NCBI RefSeq assembly: GCF_030463565.1
Contig: NC_134648.1
Coordinates: 11,511,806-11,575,805, forward strand
DNA length: 64,000 nucleotides
Source: Pelecanus crispus
Lineage: Eukaryota > Chordata > Aves > Pelecaniformes > Pelecanidae
Reading direction: 5' to 3'
The notes beneath the pieces were generated by a model, which ran no database searches, was not told where the DNA came from, and worked only from the letters and a program-made list of their open reading frames with translations. Both the position numbers and the translations under genes were made by a program. This document shows positions 12,961 through 23,705 of the stretch, piece by piece. The stretch's first letter is position 1. Every line of letters starts with the position of its first letter.

Positions 12961-14444
12961 AAGAGTACCTAGAAGGCCTCGAGTAGATTAGGCCTTCTTC
13001 TGCCAGATGGCGTACAATCACACAGTAAATATCTTCATCAAAAGCTTACAGTCCAAGGGAAATAAGATACCATTCATTACTCAAGTTATTCTTCAAACCG
13101 GGCATAGAAACTGTATCTCCCCACCCCAATGCTTCACAGTAACGTTCCCCCCAGAATATCATCTGAGGAGATGTGCTCCCTCCTTGTGTGAGAAGTACTT
13201 GCCTCAAACTAGGAGAAGGTAACTTGGAAACATGTTTAAAGGGGGGGGGGGCTGGCAAGGGAGTTGAGCAACAGTGGCATAAACCAGCTGGTGAGAGTAT
13301 GTCCTTAATCTGCATGACATGTTATTACATGAAGAGCTACAAAAATACTGCTGAGATTGGCCACATACTACACAAATAATGAGTTTTTGCCGAGACATAG
13401 AAAGAAACTTTCTTTCTTCAGGTTTCTTAGCAAGTAGGATCTAATACTGAATCCATGGAATCCCACCAATTTGAATAAGGCTATTCGTGAAAACCAGAGC
13501 AGACACTGATGAGCAGGGGAGGAGCAGGTTTGCAGGAAGGAGGAAAAAAGCTATTGGCAGGGAAACTATTTTTTCATGGAACATCAATGGGTTTCTGGAA
13601 CACTTTCAAAACTGAGGGAAGGGGATTTTAATAAAACTTCCCATATAATGCTTAAAGTGTAAACAAACTGATACATAGTTAGTGTGTAAAGCCTGCAGAA
13701 GTTGTATTTTAAGGGTATATTCTAATGCCCTGGTAGAGTTAGTACTGTACACTCCAGGAAATCAATGGCCAACTCAGTAGTGTTATTCAGTGTGTGAAAG
13801 GGTGTGACAATCCACCCTGCATCGAAGGTTCTGCTCTGATGCATTTACACAAGTAATGTATTACATTATGCAAGCAGTATTTTTTAAAATACTATTTGAC
13901 AATTCTGCTTGAAGATATTTGGCTAATTTGCATATAGAGCCCAATTTTGCTTTGAGTTTATGAAATTTTCCCTTTCTGTTAAGCTTCCAAGTTCATTTAG
14001 CAATGTGAGTTTGTATAAAAGAAGCAACGTCCACGTAGACTCCCTGAACTTTGCGACGCTCACTTCTTTAAACTTTGTATGCCAGCTCAGGAGCAGTAAT
14101 ATCAAGTGACTTCAAAGGACAACTGCTTCCAACAATCCGCAATGGCTTGTATTTCAACTCTGTAACCAGCGTAGCTCACCAGACCTGTTATTTTATTTCA
14201 AGGCCTGTGCTGCTCTTTTCATGTATCGAGCTAAAGTCCCAGCTCAGTGCAAATGAAAAGGGTGGGGAGGAAGCCCAAAGTAGTATAGAATCTGGGGGGT
14301 GCCTATGTCTGGAGAGACATGCACACAGACTATTTTTAAAGTAAACCTGGAAAATATGTTTCACACAAGCAGTCAATAATAAAGCTTGATGACATGTTTT
14401 CCCTCTCTCACACCCACTTACTTGCTTCCCTCTGACTGTATCTT

Positions 14445-14500
14445 GTCTGAAACCAAGACTGTAGGTTCTTTGGAAAAGGATCTGTCACTGTAAATCAACC
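14445..14500 (+). mobile_element. MIR-like tail fragment
   Basis: CCAAGACTGTAGGTTCTTTG, then GAAAAGGATCTGTCACTGTA, resembles the 'agactgtaagctctttggggcagggactgtct' tail of amniote SINEs. It is short and tentative. Confidence 0.28.
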
Positions 14501-16594
14501 AGACTCTGATTTGGCTGGCTACATGCTGCTTTAGAATAAATGGCAATAATTAATAGGTCATTCATTTTGTATGTCAGTGGTGTTCATTACAGTAAGTGTA
14601 TTTGCCTCCCCTCTCCCCTCCGATTTAAGGCATCAAATGATATCCCTACGAAGTGGTTATTCAAACTGGCAGATCTCTTACATGTGTTAAGGACTAGAAA
14701 TATATTGAATGTGACACAGAGTCTTCATTCTTATAATATGGCTTGATAGTGGGTTTCTGAAACAAGGTCAAGGCTAAAAGCTGGACTACTTGACTCATTT
14801 TGGGTTTAATATAGGTGAGTGTAATTGATGTCGATGAAGCTTCAGCCTTAGTCTTCCACCGGAAACCTTCTCTTTAGACTGTGTGTGGGGATATTTACAA
14901 TCTGAACCAAGCTTTTGTCAACGTGCAAGTCGGCATGAGATAGTGCCCATTGCTGAAAGGATCAGTTCCACCTTTCCAAGTGCCTTCAGTTTCTCATTTT
15001 TCTGCCAATGACAAGGTATGGTGGTAAGCATTTGTGTGACTGCACTTTGAGCCACATCAGGGACTCACCTAAATTAAAGCTCATAATTTTTTTTCTGATC
15101 TGGTTCACTATCTGGTCCCACAAACTCTCGTATAGGCACAAAAGAAAGTGCCATGTAGGGTCAGAAAAAAATGTGGCCAAGGGCAGCAAACAGACAGGAC
15201 ATGTGTAGTAGTGCTTGATAATGCTTGTTTAAAGGGTGCCTGAAACTAAGGCCTGATTCTACTCTGATTATGTCTCCTGGACAAAACACCCTTTGATTTC
15301 TGTAGGTATTGTGTCAGAGAGGCCTGGCGGCCTCAGTCCTTGACGGTTCCTTTCAGAAGCAGATAGGGTGTTAAATAAATAGAGCAATGTGGTACTATAC
15401 ACATATTTATCTTAAATAGTTCATAATGCTGTTAGGTTTTCATTTAATTCATGACTATATCTGCTTGTCTGGTCTTAGGATGAGAGAAAGATTAGACTGG
15501 ACTTGACTCTGGAAGATAGAAGAGAATGGTATAAAAAAAAAAGAAAACCAGTTATTAGTTGGAGCTTTCAACTCTCCCTTGGTGGTGCCGGAAGTAGACT
15601 TCTGTCATGATGTTGGTTGGGTTTTTTTCTGCTGCTATCTCTCTCTTCCATTATCTCAGAAATGGAAAGGAGATAAAAAGTCCTGCCCTTCTACCTGTGA
15701 TTCTGAATCAGCTCTCCTAACCCCTTGGCTACGTGCCCGGCAAAACCCCAGAGCCAAATTCCCTGTCAAAGCCAAGCGCCCTGTCGCTTTTCTCTATTAT
15801 CTAAGTGAGGATATACAAGTCCTGAAGAGGATGGGAAGGGAGAAGTACCTGGTCCAATGCAAACAGTGATTTCCTCTTGTATATTAATGTTTTAATAATG
15901 GTTTGAGAGAGAGGGATTTGTGAAGATGTTTGAATTCAGGCTGTGTGCAGAAACAAAAACTGAGCCGCCCACTGCAGTTGCATTTGTAATTGTTTAAATA
16001 TCAAATAAATATACCCAATTTCACCTGCACAGTATAGGCGCACATTCAAATATGTGCTTGCAGGAAGTCACTGTGGCTCCCGCCAAAATGTTGAGACTAC
16101 AGTGCTACCTGCAGTGTTCTCACCCCTGTCCTCATGGGACCAGGGGCCAGCAGATCAGTAGGGCCATGATCTACTGCATCATTATCTGGGGTACTGACAG
16201 GCCAAGGGCAAGCATTGCATCGTGCCCTACAAGCATGGCCCTCAGCAACCTAGAGCAACAGTGGTTTTGTCCTGGTTTTAAGGCTTTTCCTAGCTGAGGA
16301 TGAGTAAGCAAACTTTGCTTTACCACTTTGAATTTCCTGGCTTCCTTCACCTCACACTTCACAAAATACCCGACGCCTATATCAATAGTGTAATGATGTA
16401 TATAGCCTGTTGCAGCTTATTTCTATAATGCGCTTGCTTTTTATTTGCTTGGTGTGGCTAATGGGAGAACTTACGTAAAGCAGTTTCAGTTTTATTGCTT
16501 ACATCAGTCACTGCAGAAGCTATCAACAGATTACTTGCATCACCCACCCATTACATCCGCACTGGTTAATAAAATGCAGTGCAACAATGTGACT

Positions 16595-16615
16595 CCCCCA
16601 CCCCCCCCCCCCCCC
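16595..16615. repeat. Poly-C tract
   Basis: CCCCCA followed by 15 C. The length may be unreliable in an assembly. Confidence 0.85.
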
Positions 16616-17933
16616 AACTTCTTCAGCTCTACTTCCATATAAATATTTTAACGGCAGAGTGGGGTGAAATTCCTCACTCTGGACATGTGCCAACACTTCT
16701 AAATGCCACTACGCTACCCCTGCAGTGACTAGGTCTGAGGAACGCACGCTCTGTTACTTGTACCTGAGGGAGCTCCTCGTGCCGGCAGAAAGTGAGGGGA
16801 CAATGCTGTCATGAGACAGTCTGGAGAGGTCTGACTTGGTGTATCTTTCTACTCACTTTGCCAGAGGGTAAATGACACCCCCAGATAACACAACAAAACC
16901 CCAGACCTGATATGTACATATTTTTTAATCACACTCAATTTGGAACGCTCATTTAGTCTTAAGGGTTTTATTAGCTCTGAAAATAGGTTCTTAAATATTT
17001 TCCAAGGTTGACTAAAATATGAAAAACAATTATATAATCGGTGTTTAAAATAAACCACTTTTCTTATAACTGAGATCCATTCAGTGGAAGAACATTTATC
17101 AAGAATGATAGCATACAGGGAATTGTACAGCCTCAACAAATCCACAGACAGTATTTCTCTGATTGCTTTCAAACTGTCCAGTTACAGAGCCTATTCTTCT
17201 GTTGTCCAACTGCGAGAGAGTGGAACCTGGTCTTCGGGTGAGGAAGCTGCGAGGTTTTTATCGAAAATAAAGAACTGGTCTATCGGTGTAGCCCTTTTTA
17301 TACTTTCTTATTGTTAAATGAAAACTTTCATAAATAGCCTTACATAAATAATAATCTCAGAAGTTTTAAAAAGTTCACACCGTCAGTCAGACCTGACTAA
17401 ACATTCTCTGGTCTCTCGCTGCTTAAACTGTTTCTGCAATTATTCTCAAATACAGGAATCCTCAATGTCTCTTACTGTAAGAGCAGATCATATTTTCGGT
17501 AAGAGTTAAGCTGCAGAGGAAGATTTGGCAGTTAAGTGAAATGCATGTTACAGCTGATGCCATATTTTTTTTTTATTGGAATGACTGAAAAGATTAAGCT
17601 GTAGTGCAGGCAGGGCTTGACTCATGCTTTTATCGTTGTATCTCTTGGCCCAATACAAACTATATTATTAAAAACGGTAGCTCAAGCTGATTCTGTACTT
17701 TGTTTATTTACAGCCAAATACCAGCTAGCCTAGTGAAAAAAATGTAGTTGAAGGCTGTGTACATACAGGTACTGCTAATTACTTTCAATGACTGTCAAAT
17801 GAACATTGATACTAACAGATTTCTTAGTATGCCTTTAAACAAAGCACTCTTATCTATGCATAAGAAAAAGCACTACACAGAGTTAAAACAACATGTTAAT
17901 CTGTGTTTGTTCTTTTAAAAAAGAAAAAAGTGA

Positions 17934-18669
17934 TTTATTTATCACCCCTTTTTGTTACCAAAAGGAACTGAAGTACCTTCCAGAAGCTTGTGCCCTGGGT
18001 CGGCTTCAGTAGTATTGACACCTTTTCCTCCGTAGTGTTTAAATGATCAGCAGCTTTGGTCTCAGTGACTTTTTGCCTGTAAAAGAGCCGGGTCTATTTG
18101 TAAACGGCAGCCAGTATAACCCACCATCTGACTTTGCAACGCTGAGAAACTGTTAAGGAGGGAACTGCTTTACGCTACGGAGCGGGCGTCCTGGCCTTTT
18201 ACTCGCAAAGAGATCACCCGGGGTAGCCTGTGCCACGGGGGGTATGGCGGGGAACCCCAGGGCGAAACGGCCCGGCAAGAGACCCTTCGGAGGGAGGCAG
18301 GTGATGGGATTTAAGGAGCGAGCGATCCCAGACGTTGAATGAAACACAAACGCGCTGCGGCTTCCTCTTCCTCAGATAAAAGTACCGGCGAGCCAGCCTA
18401 AATGCTGCCCGCGGATGACTAGTTAGAACACGTCTAAACTCGAGAGCTAAAATTAAAATGTTTCCTCTGTGTGACTGCCGCCCACACCTGCCCGCAGTCC
18501 CACACCACCCTCGGCCCCGGCAGCCTCGCTCCGCCCGCCCCGTACCGGCGGCGAGCCTGTGCCGCGCTGCCCGGGGGGGGACGGGGGCCCCGGGCAGGGC
18601 CCCACCGCCGCCCGGCTTCGCTGCGAGCCGGCCCGGAGCCCGCCCTCCATCCCCGGCGCCGGGCGGGCG
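17934..18669 (-). other. RASSF10: Possible 3' UTR of RASSF10
   Basis: After the stop codon the minus strand runs through about 500 bp of GC-rich DNA and then into AT-rich sequence. The first canonical minus-strand AATAAA I find is at 17939-17934 (plus-strand TTTATT), with further ones near 17702-17707 and 17572-17577. None has a convincing GU-rich downstream element, so the true polyadenylation site is uncertain; RNA evidence would be needed to choose. Confidence 0.3.
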
Positions 18670-20031
18670 CTAGACGAGGGACTCGCAGACGGGCAGCGAG
18701 TCCGAGTCCTGGCTGTGCATGGAGCTCAGCCCCGTGTCCGAGTCCTCGTCGTTGTCGGCGCGGTCCTTGCGCAGCGCCCGCGCCTGCTCCACCCAGGGGG
18801 CCGCGCCGCCCCCCGCCGCCGGCCGCCCCCCGCCCGCCGCCCCGCGCGGCTCCGCCGGCGCCTCCGCCACGTCCAGGGTGCCCAGCGTCTCCAGCAGGCG
18901 CTGCAGCTCCCGCTCCTTGTCCTCCCACGCCCGCTGCGTGTAGTCCAGGTCGGTTTTGACGGCCTCCAGGTCCGTGCTCAGCTTGAGGCCGATGTAGAGG
19001 CTGGTGCTCAGCTGGGTCTTCACCCGCTCGTGCTCCAGGTGCAGCTCGCCCTCGCCGCCGCCGCCGCCGCTCAGCTCCGTGGTGTCGCAGTCCGTCTCGG
19101 CCAGGCCGGGCCCCGCCGCCAGCTCCAGCTCCTCCCGCCGCCGCTTCATCCAGCGCTCGTTGAGCTCCTCCTGGATCTCGGCGGCCAGGTGCTCCAGCAG
19201 CTCCTCCTGCTGCGCCCGCTGCTCCTGCAGCTGCAGCACCTCCTCGCACTTCCTGGCGTAGTCCTCCTCGGGGCGGCCGGCGGCGGGCTGGGCCGCCCCG
19301 CCCGGCTCCCGGCCTGGCTCCGGCTCCCCACCGCCGGCTCCCACCAGGTAGGTGTCCTGCACGTAGTTGACGCCGTGCCGCTTCATGCGGTCCAGGTGGA
19401 TCTTGGCCTCGTACCTGTCGATCTCCCGGTCCAGCTCGCGGAGCCGCTGGATCTGCTGCCGGATGGTGTGGTCCTGCGAGAGCACCAGGTGCACCAGCGT
19501 CTCCATCCTCTCCGCCGACGAGGCCTCCCGGGCCAGCGGCTGCTGCCGCTTCTTGTTGATCTTGGCCAGCTTGCGGAAGGCTTTCCGCACCACCCGCCGC
19601 TGCCGCTCCTGCGTGAGCGCCAGGCTGGCGCGGGCCGCCCCCAGGCCGTGGCCGGGGCGCTCCTTGCTGAGCACCACCCGCGCCTCGGCGCTGCGCGGCC
19701 CCGCGTTGGGCAGCGAGGCCTCGCTGCGCACCAGCACGAAGCGCACGTTCTCCTGCTCGTCCCCCCACGCCACCCAGAGCCGCAGGATCTTCGTCTTGTT
19801 GGGCAGGATCCGCTCGAAGCCGCGCCACTTCTCCACGATGCAGTAGGAGTGCGGCGGCCCCGACAGCATCCCGCCGCCGGGCTCGGGCAGCGCCGGCCGC
19901 TGCCGCCGGTGGTGGCTGTCCTCCAGCAGCACCCGCACCACGTCCGAGCAGGTGGTCCGCCGGGAGAGCCCGGAGATCAGCTTCTCCTCCTGGCAGATCC
20001 ACACCGAGATCTTCCGCTCCTCGGGCTCCAT
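18670..20031 (-). CDS. RASSF10: RASSF10, Ras association domain family member 10 (single exon, complete)
   Basis: Intact 453-residue frame from ATG at 20031 to TAG at 18672-18670. The N-terminus ([11 protein letters not shown] at residues 7-17, then [16 protein letters not shown] at 23-38) and the C-terminus ([18 protein letters not shown], 436-453) are hallmarks of the N-terminal RASSF subfamily member RASSF10. The RA (ubiquitin-fold) domain covers about residues 6-101, with a basic linker at 140-163. Predicted coiled coils lie near 175-210, 256-305 and 329-385, and an acidic Ser-rich tail at 425-453. As in RASSF7-10 there is no SARAH domain. Known family roles are growth suppression, mitotic and centrosomal function, and promoter silencing by methylation in tumours. 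The start is firm: an in-frame TGA lies at 20137-20139 with no ATG in between. Human RASSF10 is about 507 residues as I recall it; this copy is shorter, with Gly/Ala-rich tracts at 232-253, 321-327 and 391-412. No splice sites are needed. Confidence 0.97.
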   Translation of the reverse strand: MEPEERKISVWICQEEKLISGLSRRTTCSDVVRVLLEDSHHRRQRPALPEPGGGMLSGPPHSYCIVEKWRGFERILPNKTKILRLWVAWGDEQENVRFVLVRSEASLPNAGPRSAEARVVLSKERPGHGLGAARASLALTQERQRRVVRKAFRKLAKINKKRQQPLAREASSAERMETLVHLVLSQDHTIRQQIQRLRELDREIDRYEAKIHLDRMKRHGVNYVQDTYLVGAGGGEPEPGREPGGAAQPAAGRPEEDYARKCEEVLQLQEQRAQQEELLEHLAAEIQEELNERWMKRRREELELAAGPGLAETDCDTTELSGGGGGEGELHLEHERVKTQLSTSLYIGLKLSTDLEAVKTDLDYTQRAWEDKERELQRLLETLGTLDVAEAPAEPRGAAGGGRPAAGGGAAPWVEQARALRKDRADNDEDSDTGLSSMHSQDSDSLPVCESLV

Positions 20032-20590
20032 CGGGGGCGGCTGCGGGCGGCCGGCCGGGGCCCGCCGGCTCAGGGCTGGCCGGGCAGCCGCTCCATGGGG
20101 AGCGCTCAGGGGAGGCGCGGCGCCGCCCGCCCGGCTTCAGCGCGGCCGGGATGCCTCCCCGCCCGCGGCACCCCGCCCGTGCGCTCCGCCGGCCGCTCCA
20201 CCCCTTCCTGCCCGGTGCGGCGGTCCGCCGGGAGGGGCCCGGCCCGGCGCGGAGCGGAGCGGGGCGCGGAGCGGGGCGCGGAGCCGAGCCCGGCGCGGAG
20301 CCCGCCCGCCGCCGCCGCCGCCCGCGCTCTGCCGCCTCCCGCCGCCGCCGCCGCCGGGTTTTCCTCTCCCACCACGTGGGCGCCCCCCGCGGCTCACGCC
20401 CCGGCGGCGGCCGCCGGCCCGCGGGCAGCGCCGCCCCGGCACTCCGCGCCGAAATCCGCCGGCGCGCAAACTTCAAGGCGGGTCGCCGCCGTCCCTGGGT
20501 CCTCCTCTCTGCCCTGCCTCTGCTGCGAGCCGGCGGCGTCGGGGGACCTTCCCGAGGGACGAGAGCGAATCCTGGCGCTTCAAAGCGAAA
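20032..20590 (-). promoter_or_regulatory. RASSF10: RASSF10 5' UTR and CpG-island promoter
   Basis: The DNA directly upstream of the ATG is extremely GC- and CpG-rich, with many GC-box-like CCGCCC/GGGCGG strings, (CCG)n runs near 20309-20356 and a GGAGCGGGGCGC-type repeat near 20249-20290. I see no TATA box at a plausible distance, as expected of a CpG-island promoter. A perfect palindromic E-box CACGTG lies at 20373-20378, about 340 bp upstream of the ATG; MYC/MAX, USF or BMAL1-CLOCK could bind such a site. The transcription start cannot be placed from sequence alone. The start codon context has +4 G but C at -3. Confidence 0.7.
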
Positions 20591-20644
20591 GCCAGAACTA
20601 GTGAGGAATTTCCAGTTTTAGTAAACCGTCCGCCTGTAATTAGG

Positions 20645-20725
20645 GAATTCATGTTTGTAAAGCACTTCGCAGATGAAATATGCAAAGGACGGGAATGGCT
20701 AAGTGTTATTAAAATACTAGCTGAG
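20645..20725 (+). mobile_element. MIR-like SINE tail next to the RASSF10 CpG island
   Basis: TTCATGTTTGTAAAGCACTT, then CGCAGATGAAATATGCAAAG and a GTGTTATTAAAATA end, resembles the amniote MIR/CORE-SINE tail (TTTGTAAAGCGCTTTG...GATGAAAGG...GTATTATTA). It begins about 55 bp outside the CpG island. Similarity is by recall and partial. Confidence 0.42.
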
Positions 20726-23705
20726 CCAGATTTTAATGGGAGCTTGCTGTGCGCTTTGATGGGAACAGGATCGGGCTCCGAGTGCGGATTAAAATGAGGA
20801 GATGTAAAAAATGGTAATAAAAGGCAGCGTTGTGGCACTGATCGTCATGGTGCGATTACACCGCAGGGTTCACGGACCTGCGCTTTTCTACACGGCTAAA
20901 AAGTATTATGATGGTGAAGGGGATAAAGTCTCTAAAACCTGAAGGCTCATCTGTACCTTCTGGGGGATTTTTAGAGCAAATAAAATTGGTGTGCCATCTG
21001 GAGAGGATTTTTGCCTGAATGAGGACTGTGTTCCGGTCAGTGGAACAGAATGGAGTTGTGGTGGAGTAGCCTAACTCCTGTAATTCTGCTCTTTGAAACA
21101 GCAGAGCTGGGGCACACGAAACAGTGAGTTAACAATTACGCAGCCTAACGTCCTCTTTTCCCCTGAAGTACGCAGGCTCGGTGTGGGCAGCTGCTGCGCT
21201 AGCTTCTCCTGTATTTACGATGAAGGTTAGTCCTGGGGCAGAAAGCCTGCCTTCTGCTTTGGCTGTGTAAGGCAGCTGATTACGATGGTGGTTTCTGCCA
21301 TGCAGTCTCCTGTCCCGTGAGGAAGTGGGCTGAGGGACCACTGAATGCCAGCATTCCTGGAGCTGAAGATCACGCGGATCATGTGCCTGCTGCTAACATC
21401 CCTTTCCTGTATTGTTGCAGGTTAAACCACTCCAAACCGAGGTGGCCGCTGCGTGTTGCAATAAGGGCACACAAGATAGGGGTGCTGGTAAGAGGCTGAA
21501 TTTTGCTTCCTGACCCCAGCCGCCTCACATTAAAGTTGCATATCCCTGTCCAACGGTAAAGTCTGTCACTGCTGAAGTGAGTTTGCTCTCATGATGTTAG
21601 ATGCTAGATCGCTATGCTTTCTCTGTGTAGGAGAAGGTGTTTGCTGATGGAAGGTTATTCCTGAGGTGCGCAGTCTTTTTGTTCAGTGCGTCGATTATGC
21701 CTAAAAGCATCATTCGCTCCATGGCAGAGGAAGGTGGACCCAGCAATGGCAGTCCTGTAAGAGACCAAAATGGCCTCCACAAAGGGGGTTGTAAGGACTC
21801 TGGGACAAACCCGACCGCTCACGCTGCCCCAGAATGATGGGGTATTGAGGGTATTGAACAGGAATGGGATGTACGATTCAGCTTTGCCTCTGAAAGGCCC
21901 AAGATAAAAAAAACTCCAGGAAAGTAGAAAAAGAAAAGCCTTGTTGCTCTCATCAGGCTGGCAGAAACTTGGAAATTCCTTTTTGTCTTCTGCAGAATCA
22001 GGTGCAGCAAAAGGGTTAATGAGGCAGTAAGAAATTGTCTGACTCCTTTACTGGTAGTTCCTTGCCTTTCCCATTTAGTTTTGATCTCATTTTACATGTA
22101 TTTCCTATGGGAATGTCTGTGCCTACTCGAAGAACAATACAGGAAGAGCAGGGTGTGATGTGAAGAGACGTCTTAAGCTCCCCACAGGTCAAGCTGCTCC
22201 AACTTGTCTGACTGCCTGTATCTATCCAGCATCCAAGCCGGGCTTTGTGCGATGAAATTGGAAGGTGATCGTTCCATCTTTCCGTGACCGCATCTCTCTG
22301 TATGGAAAACTGGCTCTGCTTCCCCAGTGGAGCCCCCAGGGCAGCATTGTCAGAGAGGACGAAGGTGTTGGCCATTTGGTTGGAGATTAAGATTAAGGAG
22401 ACAAACACTTCACTTTGGTAGGATAAGCCTATCAGATGAATATGTATATAATCCATGGTTAAAATGCTGCTATTAGAAATTTACATTGTTAGATGTCAAG
22501 TTCAACCCTCAGAATTGGTTTCAGGCTGTCTGCAGACTCAGGACAAAGCTTCAAAAGTTTGAGAGCTTAAGCACATAAGCACCTATCTGAAGCAACGTTT
22601 GGGCCCTGCCGTGCTGAATCCCAAAAGGCAACTGAATACATGCAGCCCTTTGCCTTTCCTCCAAGGATCTTAAAGCATCCTGCAGAAGAAGGTAGTGTTA
22701 CTATCTAATTTTTACAGATAATGCTATGGCATAAAGGAATCAAGTGCCTCGCCTAAGGTTATATAGCAAGGCAGCAGCAGTGTCACAAAGCAAATCAGGT
22801 TCCTTCACTCCGGTGCCATTAGTCACTGAACTTGACTGCCTAGTTCTCTGCCTTCTTCCTCTCCTTCTTTTAATTATTTCATGAGAAAGGGAGAAGAGGA
22901 AGCATGCATTAGTTCAACAACTACAGACAGTGATAAAATTAAAGTGCAAACTCAGCAGATGATATATTCTGTATCTCCGGTGAGGTAATAGGAGGCAGTG
23001 GCATTACAGCCTACTTCAGACACCTCCTGTCTGGTGAAGGCAAATCTCCTCCTTTGGTTGACTGTGCCTGAAGACCTGCAAGACTCAACAGTGACGTGCA
23101 GAGAGGCTGTGTCATTAAAATATCAAATTGGAGGGAAGGACAGTTGTTCCTCTCTTCACTCCCTTTCCCCCAGAGCAGTGACATATGAGGTCTTCTATAA
23201 TTTCTGAAACAAGCATGTTGCACAATTTAAAGCTTAAATTGTAATAAACATGATCTTCTGTAATCCAGAGTTTGTTTCTGTACTGCTGTATCAATGCACA
23301 GCTGTTGGCAGGCTCTGCTTCTGAAGCACAAACTTCCGTGACAGAATGCTATCCAGAACATCACTGCGTGGCATCTATTTATTTGATTTGTTTTATTAAT
23401 TGCAAAAATTAGAAGTTGATGATACTCTTAATGGCTGCCTGACCTCCAAAAGGAGATTTATGAGCTTAGCATTTTAGGCTGTATTGAAAACCCCATGCCC
23501 AGGTATAGACTAGTTTATTTTTACCTGCTGCAGAAGAATTACAAGGATGAATGATGGGAAGTCAGCTGTATTCTGGCATTTCACATGAAGTTCTTTCTCT
23601 TCCTTCCTTTTTGTTGAGGTGTGCAAGTAAATTACCAAGTCTTTTGTGATAAGAACAGCATTTCCCATTATAGGGTTGGACAGTGAGGTGTCTGTTTCTT
23701 TTTTT
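20726..23705. other. Gene-free region upstream (5') of RASSF10
   Basis: Intermediate-GC unique sequence falling to AT-rich, containing one MIR-like relic (22.6-22.9 kb). An acceptor-like TTCCTGTATTGTTGCAG near 21405-21420 has no partner exon that I can identify. Confidence 0.55.
22635..22860 (-). mobile_element. Ancient MIR-like (CORE-SINE) relic
   Basis: Read on the plus strand it shows the antisense MIR blocks in order: AAAGCATCCTGCAGAAG, ACTATCTAATTTTTACAGAT, AAGTGCCTCGCCTAAGGTTA, TAGCAAGGCAGCAG, then CTCCGGTGCCATTAGTCACT. These parallel the 'tacagatgaggaaactg' and 'gacttgcccaaggtcacacag' segments of the family. This is the clearest of the MIR-like relics in the window. Confidence 0.6.

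Larger units (their letters stand above)
9996..18159. other. Gene-free region downstream (3') of RASSF10
   Basis: Unique AT-rich DNA with MIR-like scraps and homopolymers. The interval next to RASSF10 may hold its 3' UTR end. No other gene is recognised. On synteny grounds BMAL1 should lie farther left, but none of its exons is seen. Confidence 0.6.
18160..20590. other. CpG island spanning RASSF10
   Basis: CpG density rises sharply at about 18160, stays high through the whole coding region and falls back to AT-rich genomic background by about 20600. The island therefore covers promoter, coding exon and early 3' flank. This matches the known situation in mammals, where the RASSF10 island is a methylation target. 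The high GC also explains the very long spurious open frames on both strands here. Confidence 0.85.

Noticed and set aside
18434..20601. Two 680-residue open frames over RASSF10, one on each strand
   Set aside because: Both are Arg/Pro/Ala/Gly-rich translations of a CpG island where stop codons are rare. The minus-strand one is in a different frame from RASSF10 (its start is offset by 445 bases). Neither shows a domain. They are composition artefacts.
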